Below are positions 1 through 5,109 of a stretch of DNA of 5,549 nucleotides, piece by piece (the first letter of the stretch is position 1; every line of letters begins with the position of its first letter). Below the pieces are notes generated by a model. That model was not told where the DNA came from, did no database searches, and saw only the letters and a program-made list of their open reading frames with translations. Origin of the DNA: Chloroflexota bacterium (lineage in GTDB: Bacteria; Chloroflexota; Anaerolineae; UBA1429); assembly GCA_012515695.1 (NCBI GenBank), contig JAAYXX010000246.1, positions 1 through 5,549 of the forward strand, given 5' to 3'. The position numbers and the translations under genes were made by a program.

Positions 1-108
1 GAACTGGTAGACCAGATGGCCGCCTTAACCCTGACGGGGAATGAGCAGTTCCAAGAGGTGCGCGCGTTCTTCCAGCAACACATGGCCCCCCCGGCGGGCG
101 AGGGCTGA
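1..108 (+). CDS. 3' end of an unidentified protein gene (partial)
   Basis: Frame 1 is open from the left edge to a TGA at 106-108 and gives the last 35 residues of a protein, ending HMAPPAGEG. The tail contains a likely amphipathic helix (NEQFQEVRAFFQQHM) followed by a Pro/Gly-rich end, as in many soluble bacterial proteins. No family can be named from so short a piece. It lies 70 bases upstream of the DUF3795 gene on the same strand. No terminator is visible in between, so the two could be co-transcribed. That the frame is coding is judged only from its openness, composition and orientation. Confidence 0.5.
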   Translation, partial: ELVDQMAALTLTGNEQFQEVRAFFQQHMAPPAGEG

Positions 109-163
109 GAGTCAGACAAACCATCCAGGCGAGGCCAGAGTGAAATCGGCCAGCCCTACAATT

Positions 164-171
164 AAAGGAGG
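164..171 (+). promoter_or_regulatory. Ribosome binding site fixing the DUF3795 start
   Basis: AAAGGAGG lies 7 bases before the ATG at 179. It decides the start: an upstream in-frame ATG at 41 lacks such a site and would add about 46 residues unlike the family N-terminus, overlapping the previous gene in another frame. Confidence 0.85.
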
Positions 172-178
172 CATTGAC

Positions 179-523
179 ATGGAGCGTATCGTCGCTTATT
201 GCGGACTGGTGTGCAGCGAGTGCCCGGCCTATCTGGCTACACAGGCCAACGATCAGGAAGCACTGGAAAAAGTAGCAGCCCAATGGCGCGAGGAGTACAA
301 CGTGCCGGGGATGAAGGTAGAGGACGTGGTGTGCGACGGCTGCCTGGGTGAAGGGCGGCATTGCAGCAATTGCCCCGAATGCGACATTCGCGCTTGTGGT
401 GTACAACATAGCGTCGCCAACTGCGGCCACTGCGCCGAATACCCTTGCGATAGGCTGGCGAATATCCTGGAAGCGGTTCCCGCTGCCAAGGCTGTGCTGG
501 ACGAAGAGCGCCGCTCCTTGTGA
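179..523 (+). CDS. DUF3795 cysteine-rich protein
   Basis: A 114-residue protein that I recognise as DUF3795. It opens with the family signature IAYCGL-type sequence (IVAYCGLVCSECPAY, residues 4-18). It has twelve cysteines: C8, C12, C15, C52, C55, C62, C65, C68, C73, C82, C85 and C90. They fall in CxxxCxxC, CDGC, CxxCxxC and CxxC blocks, and the sequence ends in a helical tail (LEAVPAAKAVLDEERR). The number and spacing suggest binding of zinc or an iron-sulfur cluster, but the function of the family is unknown to me. No signal peptide or membrane segment is seen, so it should be cytoplasmic. The length fits the family. It may be co-transcribed with the partial gene upstream, and it converges on the WYL regulator gene with 70 bases between them and no convincing terminator hairpin there. 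Confidence 0.9.
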   Translation: MERIVAYCGLVCSECPAYLATQANDQEALEKVAAQWREEYNVPGMKVEDVVCDGCLGEGRHCSNCPECDIRACGVQHSVANCGHCAEYPCDRLANILEAVPAAKAVLDEERRSL

Positions 524-593
524 CAGCTTGCAGGAGGCGGCCCTTCAGACTGCGCCTTTGCTACAACCACCAGGCACAACCACGCCCGCCCTG

Positions 594-1556
594 CTACTCG
601 GCGTCATCCGCATACCGCCGAATGATCTCCTGGGCAGTCTGACGAACGCGGGCGGCCAGTTCGGGCGGCTCCAACACCCGGGCCGCCCCTCCCTGGCTCA
701 TCACCCAACCAGTAGCCCAATCCAGCGTCGTCACCTCAAAGCGGGCAGTGATAGAGCCATCCTCGTGGTCGGTGAGTGCCATCCAGTGCCCATATCGCTC
801 ACGCACCTGGGGGGCAGCGGTGGCATCCAGATGGACCACTACCGTATATCGTGGCTCAAAGCGCATCGCGCTGGCGAGATAGGCGCGCACATCGAAATCA
901 CGCGGGGGAACGAACCGGTCTTCCAGCGGAAGAACCTGCTGGATTCGATCCACCCGAAAAGTACGCAACTCTTGGCGCAGATGACAGAACCCCACCAGAT
1001 ACCACAGCCCCCACTGGAGCGTCAGCGCGTACGAATCCACGTCGCGCTCGGTGTTGTCCTGCCGAAAGCCGCGATAGGTGAGGCGGACGCGGCGACGCTC
1101 CCCGATGCACTGACGAAGCTGGTGGATGGTTTCCCCCCAGGGGCGATAGTCTAGAGCCGTGGGCGCATTGACCACCAGGCTTTGGCGGGCGCGCCGCACC
1201 TCCTGCCGCAGATCATCAGGCAGCACATTGTCCAGCTTGGCGGTCACCGCCGTCACAGCATCGTCATAGGTCTGCCCCCACACCTCTTTGATCAGGTTGG
1301 CCCCCATATACAGCACGGTAGCTTCCTCAGCCGAAAAGAGCAGGGGCGGCAGTTTATAGCCCCGCAGCAACGAGAACCCTCCATATGGGCCACGCTCGGA
1401 GCAAATGGGAATGCCCATCTCCTCCAACATGCCCATGTAACGGTGGACCGTGCGTTCAGAGACGTGCAACTCGGCGCACAAGTCGGCGGCCTTCCAGCTT
1501 GGCCGCGACTGGAGCAGCAGAATCAGCGAGAGCAGGCGCGTGGCAACGTTACTCAT
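594..1556 (-). CDS. WYL-domain transcriptional regulator (DeoR-type HTH)
   Basis: A 320-residue regulator with the usual three-part build. Residues about 5-60 form a winged helix-turn-helix (LCAELHVSERTVHRYMGMLE, recognition helix about 33-44) followed by the wing ERGPYGGFSL. A linker of mixed helices follows. The WYL domain starts near residue 150 and carries GLWYLVGF (W185-Y186-L187) and RTFRVDRI (198-205), the conserved face thought to bind a small ligand or nucleic acid. The C-terminal 90 residues fit the WCX region. The ATG at 1556 is chosen because AGAGGA precedes it by about 5 bases and the HTH begins there; an earlier in-frame start at 1595 adds 13 residues of no family character. The target is unknown. 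The gene is divergent from the sugar dehydrogenase gene across 524 bases, so control of that gene is possible but not shown. Confidence 0.93.
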   Translation of the reverse strand: MSNVATRLLSLILLLQSRPSWKAADLCAELHVSERTVHRYMGMLEEMGIPICSERGPYGGFSLLRGYKLPPLLFSAEEATVLYMGANLIKEVWGQTYDDAVTAVTAKLDNVLPDDLRQEVRRARQSLVVNAPTALDYRPWGETIHQLRQCIGERRRVRLTYRGFRQDNTERDVDSYALTLQWGLWYLVGFCHLRQELRTFRVDRIQQVLPLEDRFVPPRDFDVRAYLASAMRFEPRYTVVVHLDATAAPQVRERYGHWMALTDHEDGSITARFEVTTLDWATGWVMSQGGAARVLEPPELAARVRQTAQEIIRRYADDAE

Positions 1557-1620
1557 CTTGTCCTCTGATGGAGCTACGGATAGATGACCATACAACCAGG
1601 GCCATCAAGCCATCATCGCT

Positions 1621-1649
1621 ATTCTAACACAAAAACCGCCCAGCGTCTT
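1621..1649 (-). promoter_or_regulatory. Possible promoter of the WYL regulator gene
   Basis: On the minus strand TAGAAT (1626 to 1621) is a good -10 box, the same hexamer as in the two promoters near 4450-4541. A poor -35 (AAGACG, 1649 to 1644) lies 17 bases upstream. Transcription would start about 58 bases before the ATG at 1556. The -35 matches the consensus at only three of six positions, so this is tentative. Confidence 0.35.
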
Positions 1650-1771
1650 GGACGCAACTGGACCGGCAGGATGCTCAATAGCACTAACATTTGATTGTCA
1701 CGGCCAGCAGATTCCCCTCACCACCCTCACCCGCGGCTGTACTCAGCCGCTCCCTCTCCCAGGGGGCGAGG

Positions 1772-1789
1772 GCGGCATGTATGCCGGTG
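1772..1789 (+). repeat. 18-bp direct repeat, copy 1
   Basis: GCGGCATGTATGCCGGTG, identical to the copy 58 bases downstream. It contains the inverted pair CGGCAT-GT-ATGCCG. It follows directly on the right arm of the hairpin at 1746-1776 and shares its GCGGC. Confidence 0.85.
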
Positions 1790-1829
1790 GCATATTGCCG
1801 CGCTTGCCGCCTTCTCCCCCCGGGAGAAA

Positions 1830-1847
1830 GCGGCATGTATGCCGGTG
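1830..1847 (+). repeat. 18-bp direct repeat, copy 2
   Basis: Exact second copy of GCGGCATGTATGCCGGTG. It again follows a CT-rich/GA-rich hairpin (1806-1834) whose right arm supplies the GCGGC, so the repeating unit is the hairpin plus this 18-mer, not the 18-mer alone. Confidence 0.85.
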
Positions 1848-1866
1848 CCCGAAGGGCGGATGAGGG

Positions 1867-1991
1867 CAACTCCGATCTTGCCCTAGCACTTGATCCGCGA
1901 AAAGTTAGCGCCATTGGGCAAGGACGCCGGCGGTCCAACGACGGGCATCGAGTTTACGGCGTTTGTTTTTTTGCTTGTGCGATCACGCCGC
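1867..1991. other. Noncoding stretch between the palindrome cluster and the dehydrogenase promoter
   Basis: I see no gene here. It includes a loose 7-bp inverted pair (CTTGCCC 1877-1883, GGGCAAG 1916-1922) and a T-rich run at 1962-1972. Neither makes a convincing terminator or operator. The region could hold regulator sites for the dehydrogenase gene, but none can be identified. Confidence 0.4.
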
Positions 1992-2021
1992 TTGTATCGC
2001 CTGCAATAAACAGAGTATAAT
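1992..2021 (+). promoter_or_regulatory. Sigma70-type promoter of the dehydrogenase gene
   Basis: A perfect TATAAT (2016-2021) with TTGTAT (1992-1997) 18 bases upstream. Transcription would start near 2028, giving a leader of about 53 bases. The hexamer CGAACG occurs twice just downstream (2028-2033 and 2042-2047) and could be a coincidence or a small operator. Confidence 0.75.
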
Positions 2022-2066
2022 GCGGGCCGAACGGCTCACATCGAACGTCTAACACTCACTCTGACA

Positions 2067-2075
2067 GGGGAGGTG
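2067..2075 (+). promoter_or_regulatory. Ribosome binding site of the dehydrogenase gene
   Basis: GGGGAGGTG ends 5 bases before the ATG at 2081. Together with the beta-alpha-beta fold beginning at residue 4, it fixes the start. Confidence 0.8.
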
Positions 2076-2080
2076 TCGTC

Positions 2081-3220
2081 ATGGCCCAAGTGCGTTTTGG
2101 TATCGTCGGTACAGGGGGCATGGGGTCCGGCCATGCCAAGACTATGCAGTCCATCGAGGAGTGCAAGCTGGCCGCAGTCTGCGATATCGTGCCCGAGGTC
2201 GCCGAAGCGGTGGGCGAGCAGTACAACGTGCCATACTTTACCGACTATCACGACCTGATTGACTGCAAGGATGTAGACGCCGTCATGGTGGCTACGCCCC
2301 ACTATTTCCACCCCGAAATCGCCATCTATGCCATGGAACAGGGCAAGCCGGTCATCTCCGAGAAGCCCATTTCCGTCACGGTAGCGGCAGCAGACGCGAT
2401 GGTAGCCACCGCCAAGCATACCGGCACGCCTTTCGGCGTCATGTACCAGTCGCGCACCGAGCCGATCTGGCAGGCAGCCTGGAACCTGGTGAAAAGCGGG
2501 CAACTGGGCGAAATCTACCGCACCATGCTGGTGTACGCCGATTTCCGCAGCCAGGCTTATTACAATTCCGCAGGCTGGCGGGCCACCTGGGCGGGCGAAG
2601 GCGGCGGCGTGCTGATCAACCAGGCCCCGCACTCGCTGGACCGCTTCACCTGGCTGGCCGGGTTGCCCAACAAGGTCACGGCCTATTGCGCCACCGTCAA
2701 CCACAAAATCGAGGTAGAAGACGTGGCCGCCGCCATGTTGGAATATCCCAACGGGGCCACCGGCTTTATCTACTGTTCCACAACCGAGGTGCCCGGCACC
2801 GACATCCTGGAAATCTCGGGCGAGTTGGGCAAGCTGCGGGTCGTCGACCGTGAGATCAAGTTTTGGCGTATCCCGCAAGGCGTCAAAGCCTATAGCGATG
2901 GCTCCACCGAAATGTGGCGGCGCCCAGATGTCGAAGAGGTCGAGGTGGAGATTCCAGAGCGCGAGTCAGGCCACGGGGCTATCCTGCGGAACATGGCCCG
3001 CCATATCCTGTATGGCGAAGAACTGATTGCCCCCGGCATCGAGGGCCTCAACACCGTCGAGCTGATCAACGCAATGATCCTTTCCGGCAGGACGGGCGAG
3101 CCGGTGAGCATCCCCGTAGCGCGGGAACGCTACGACGTCTTCCTGGAGGAGTTGAAAAAGATGTCCGTTCGCAAGGACATCGGCCCCGACAAGCGCATCA
3201 CGGACGACGTACACCACTGA
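2081..3220 (+). CDS. Gfo/Idh/MocA family NAD(P)-dependent oxidoreductase
   Basis: A 379-residue cytoplasmic dehydrogenase. The N-terminal Rossmann half starts FGIVGTGGMGSGH (residues 6-18, the GxGxxG nucleotide loop), with D35 at the end of the second strand where an acidic residue often favours NAD. VMVATPHYFH (68-77) and SEKPIS (93-98) follow, the latter holding the family lysine K95. The C-terminal sheet domain carries GWRATWAGEGGG (165-176) and GGVLINQAPHSLD (175-187), where H184 and D187 match the usual active-site pair. Members oxidise sugars, inositols or sugar derivatives at a hydroxyl group, and some act on nucleotide sugars or glycosides. The substrate cannot be told here. The length is normal for the family. 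The gene has its own promoter, is divergent from the WYL regulator gene and converges on a sugar kinase gene, with a terminator in between. Confidence 0.95.
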   Translation: MAQVRFGIVGTGGMGSGHAKTMQSIEECKLAAVCDIVPEVAEAVGEQYNVPYFTDYHDLIDCKDVDAVMVATPHYFHPEIAIYAMEQGKPVISEKPISVTVAAADAMVATAKHTGTPFGVMYQSRTEPIWQAAWNLVKSGQLGEIYRTMLVYADFRSQAYYNSAGWRATWAGEGGGVLINQAPHSLDRFTWLAGLPNKVTAYCATVNHKIEVEDVAAAMLEYPNGATGFIYCSTTEVPGTDILEISGELGKLRVVDREIKFWRIPQGVKAYSDGSTEMWRRPDVEEVEVEIPERESGHGAILRNMARHILYGEELIAPGIEGLNTVELINAMILSGRTGEPVSIPVARERYDVFLEELKKMSVRKDIGPDKRITDDVHH

Positions 3221-3245
3221 TTCGTAGCGCGGTACAGAGAATGAA

Positions 3246-3283
3246 AAACTGCCCAAGGCGTTGAACATCGCCTTGGGCAGTTT
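3246..3283. terminator. Bidirectional terminator between dehydrogenase and kinase genes
   Basis: A perfect 15-bp stem, 3246-3260 with 3269-3283, and an 8-base loop. On the minus strand it is followed by five T (3248-3244), so it should work best for the kinase transcript. On the plus strand it is followed by only TTT before GCGCG. Confidence 0.85.
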
Positions 3284-3319
3284 GCGCGTCTGGCCGAACA
3301 GCCATCGGCAAAGCCGGGG

Positions 3320-4393
3320 CTAGTCGCCCCCCTCGGGTTCTTGCGTCCAGACCCGCACCCCAAACCGGCTGAGGTAAACCGGGATATTCTGGAACATGGG
3401 ATTGGTCTGCTCGATGGCCTGAATCATGTTGCGTTTCTGGCTCATAGACGAGCCGCTGAGAATGGTCAGGGACCCCCCTTCGCCGCCAGCGCCGTTCACC
3501 TTCCACCCCAGCGCGCCATGCTTCTGGGCGATCTCGATGATCTGCTGGGCGTCCTGGCTGACCAGTCCAGGATGCAGATTGCGCTGCGCCTCGGTATTGG
3601 CGCTCATTGCCTTGCCCAACGCCACAAAATCCCCGTCGTACACGGCATTGCGCGCCAGGTCTGCCTTCTCACGCAGAGCTTCGAGCTTGGGGTTGTCAGG
3701 CCCGTCATCCTCCAGCCCGTGAATCACCATCTCGTGGATCGCCGACGAACTATGCGAGCGCCCCAGGAAAATCAGGCACAACCGCCTCTCTAGCTCCCAC
3801 CACGTCTCATTGGGTAGGAAAATCGGCGAAACGGCCGCATAAGGGTAATCAAACATCTGGATATAATTCACGCCGCCAAAGGCCGAGCAGAGCTGATCCT
3901 GGATGCCGCTCTGCTGGTGCAAAATCTCGGTCTCGATGCGGTGCGCGGCATAGGCAATCTCCAAAGGGGTCATGCGGGTAGGGGTCAGCCGGTTGAGTGC
4001 CCCAATCAGCGCCACCGTGACAGCGGCCGAAGTGCCCGTCGAACACCCCGCTGGCGCCTCGGAGAAAATGGATATCTGCGCGGACAGGTCCGCTGGCACC
4101 CCCATATAGTCAATGGCTGCTTCCAGGAGGGGGTGATGAATCCACTCGTGCCGTTCATTCTTGGGGAAAATGGCGTACCGATGTCCAAAGTTCTCAGCGT
4201 TGAGAATGACGCGGTGCTCCATCTCGTATCGCGGGTAAACCCGAATCTGTACTTCCACGTAAGGGTAGACGCCGATGTTAAATATCCGGCCATACTTTGC
4301 GAACCAGGTGTCCGTCCACCCCCCGTTGTCACATATCCGAATGGGGGCCACGCTGTTGATGATACGCAACCAACCCGGCTTCTCAGTTGCCAT
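3320..4393 (-). CDS. GHMP family sugar kinase (COG2605-like)
   Basis: A 357-residue kinase of the galactokinase/mevalonate kinase superfamily, closest in style to the COG2605 group that includes heptose-7-phosphate kinase HddA. Near the N-terminus, APIRICDNGGWTDT (16-29) is the substrate-binding motif 1. Motif 2, the ATP phosphate loop, reads EAPAGCSTGTSAA (112-124) instead of the common PxGxGLGSSAA. SGIQDQ (162-167) holds the likely catalytic base D166, and KVNGAGGEGG (298-307) is motif 3. It should phosphorylate a free sugar or sugar phosphate with ATP in the cytoplasm; the substrate is not known. The ATG at 4393 is preferred over an in-frame TTG at 4411 because AGGAGGT precedes it by 8 bases. 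The gene converges on the dehydrogenase gene and diverges from the repeat-protein gene. Confidence 0.92.
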   Translation of the reverse strand: MATEKPGWLRIINSVAPIRICDNGGWTDTWFAKYGRIFNIGVYPYVEVQIRVYPRYEMEHRVILNAENFGHRYAIFPKNERHEWIHHPLLEAAIDYMGVPADLSAQISIFSEAPAGCSTGTSAAVTVALIGALNRLTPTRMTPLEIAYAAHRIETEILHQQSGIQDQLCSAFGGVNYIQMFDYPYAAVSPIFLPNETWWELERRLCLIFLGRSHSSSAIHEMVIHGLEDDGPDNPKLEALREKADLARNAVYDGDFVALGKAMSANTEAQRNLHPGLVSQDAQQIIEIAQKHGALGWKVNGAGGEGGSLTILSGSSMSQKRNMIQAIEQTNPMFQNIPVYLSRFGVRVWTQEPEGGD

Positions 4394-4401
4394 CTGTGAA
4401 A

Positions 4402-4408
4402 CCTCCTG
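4402..4408 (-). promoter_or_regulatory. Ribosome binding site of the kinase gene
   Basis: AGGAGGT on the minus strand, 8 bases before the ATG at 4393. It rules out the upstream TTG at 4411, which would place this site inside the coding region. Confidence 0.85.
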
Positions 4409-4449
4409 CAACCATGTGAGGTTGCCCCATTTCCAGCTACTACCCTAGC

Positions 4450-4478
4450 ATTCTAGTCCCGGCAAGCTCTTCTGTCCA
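4450..4478 (-). promoter_or_regulatory. Promoter of the kinase gene
   Basis: TGGACA (4478 to 4473) and TAGAAT (4455 to 4450) are separated by 17 bases. Each matches the sigma70 consensus at five of six positions. The start of transcription would fall near 4443, about 50 bases before the start codon. It shares exact spacing and a ten-base -10 region, ACTAGAATGC, with the opposing promoter at 4513-4541. Confidence 0.7.
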
Positions 4479-4512
4479 CAGCATTATGGCCTATCTTGCC
4501 CCACAGTTGCGC

Positions 4513-4541
4513 TGGACGGCCCTGAATTCTTGTACTAGAAT
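4513..4541 (+). promoter_or_regulatory. Promoter of the repeat-protein gene
   Basis: TGGACG (4513-4518) and TAGAAT (4536-4541) are separated by 17 bases. Transcription would start near 4548, about 37 bases before the ATG. The -10 lies in ACTAGAATGC (4534-4543), the exact inverse of 4448-4457 in the kinase promoter. The two -35 boxes are 34 bases apart, close enough for one regulator to affect both. Confidence 0.65.
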
Positions 4542-4569
4542 GCGTTCATAGGCTCCGTTCATTAGTCGC

Positions 4570-4577
4570 AAGGAGGT
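4570..4577 (+). promoter_or_regulatory. Ribosome binding site of the repeat-protein gene
   Basis: AAGGAGGT, 7 bases before the ATG at 4585. Near-perfect complement to the 16S rRNA tail, suggesting efficient translation of this small gene. Confidence 0.85.
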
Positions 4578-4584
4578 ATTTTGC

Positions 4585-5007
4585 ATGGATAAGGGCCAAC
4601 AGTCAACTTCCGAGGGCAAGCCATCTTCCAGCACGGCGGAGGAATGGAAAGAGCTATTCCAGCGGTTCCATGAGCAGGTCCGCCGGGAAGCAGCCCGGTC
4701 CGTAGGGGCCGACGAGAACGCGGATTGGGACACCATTGGCCGCAACGCCGGTGAAGCAGCGCGCAAAGGGGCCGCAAACACCCTGGGGCTTCCAGAGGAC
4801 GCCAACTGGAACCAGATTGGCAAACATCTGGAACGCACCACCAGGAGCGGGATCAGCCGCTTTGTGGGCACAGAGCCAGACGCCGATTGGTCCAGCATCG
4901 GCCAGACGGTGGACCAAAAGGTACGCCAGTTTCTCCAAGACCTGTTCGGCCAGAAAAAGCCGACCGAGACGACCAAAAAAGATGACATCGTAGACCCCTG
5001 GCAGTAA
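4585..5007 (+). CDS. Small protein of 27-residue Trp/Ile-Gly tandem repeats, function unknown
   Basis: A 140-residue hydrophilic protein I do not recognise. Its body is three clear 27-residue tandem repeats: 37-63, 64-90 and 91-117. The pattern is xxx[VL]Gxxxx-A-[DN]-W-xx-I-G, then seven residues, then R. W48/W75/W102, I51/I78/I105, G52/G79/G106 and R60/R87/R114 are in exact register. Residues 10-36 form a weaker zeroth unit with W21 and R33 in the same register and E20 where D/N stands. Each unit looks like a capped amphipathic helix with a turn at the Gly/Pro/Asp-rich start. The N-terminal 18 residues are Ser/Thr-rich and the C-terminus (KKPTETTKKDDIVDPWQ) is charged, so both are probably flexible. 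There is no signal peptide, membrane segment or cysteine. A good promoter, ribosome binding site and terminator support a real, single gene. Confidence 0.88.
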   Translation: MDKGQQSTSEGKPSSSTAEEWKELFQRFHEQVRREAARSVGADENADWDTIGRNAGEAARKGAANTLGLPEDANWNQIGKHLERTTRSGISRFVGTEPDADWSSIGQTVDQKVRQFLQDLFGQKKPTETTKKDDIVDPWQ

Positions 5008-5066
5008 CCCGGCTCGGCCAGCCTGTTCCGGCCCAACGCAAGCACGAGTAACGCCAGAACACGAAA

Positions 5067-5099
5067 AAACCTCCGGAGATTGCATGTCTCCGGAGGTTT
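5067..5099. terminator. Bidirectional terminator between repeat-protein and epimerase genes
   Basis: A perfect 13-bp stem, 5067-5079 with 5087-5099, and a 7-base loop. Reading leftward it ends in six T (5069-5064), a strong terminator for the epimerase transcript. On the plus strand the arm ends TTTC, so it is weaker for the repeat-protein gene. Confidence 0.88.
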
Positions 5100-5109
5100 C
5101 GTCTGTCAA

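Larger units (their letters stand above)
1724..1866. repeat. Cluster of nested palindromes, MITE- or REP-like
   Basis: A noncoding stretch of about 143 bases made of alternating GCGGC and GCCGC blocks that fold into successive hairpins. Hairpin A is a perfect 7-bp stem with a 4-base loop (1733-1739 with 1744-1750). Hairpin B is a 15-bp imperfect stem (1746-1760 with 1762-1776). Hairpin C is a 13-bp stem with one mismatch and a CCC loop (1806-1818 with 1822-1834). The outer ends, CCCTCACCCGC at 1724-1734 and GCGGATGAGGG at 1856-1866, are inverted copies matching at 10 of 11 positions. No clear target-site duplication flanks it, and no transposase is present. It may be a dispersed intergenic repeat of the host genome; copy number cannot be known from one window. 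Confidence 0.6.

Noticed and set aside
157..162. TACAAT as a -10 box for the DUF3795 gene
   Set aside because: No -35 lies at the right distance, and transcription would start inside the ribosome binding site.
535..557. AGGCG/CGCCT hairpin as a terminator between DUF3795 and the WYL gene
   Set aside because: The stem is only 5 bp and neither side has a run of T.
348..1154. A 268-codon plus-strand open frame overlapping DUF3795 and the WYL regulator
   Set aside because: It overlaps two well-supported genes, lacks a ribosome binding site, and its translation is low-complexity without any domain.
1733..1847. CRISPR array
   Set aside because: Only two exact 18-bp repeats exist, the spacing segment is itself part of a hairpin shared by both units, and no cas gene is near.
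1924..1972. Rho-independent terminator before the dehydrogenase promoter (ACGCCG/CGGCGT then T-run)
   Set aside because: The stem is only 6 bp with a 27-base loop, and no plus-strand gene lies upstream that would need it.
2036..2878. A 280-codon open frame on the minus strand opposite the dehydrogenase gene
   Set aside because: It is a mirror of a strong family match on the plus strand, has no family character, and arises from GC-rich third positions of the real gene.
3917..4399. Plus-strand open frame of 160 codons opposite the kinase
   Set aside because: It lies entirely inside the kinase gene, whose motifs are clear on the other strand.
4461..4500. GGCAAG/CTTGCC inverted pair around the kinase -35 box as an operator
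   Set aside because: Six-base arms 28 bases apart are expected by chance in sequence of this composition.
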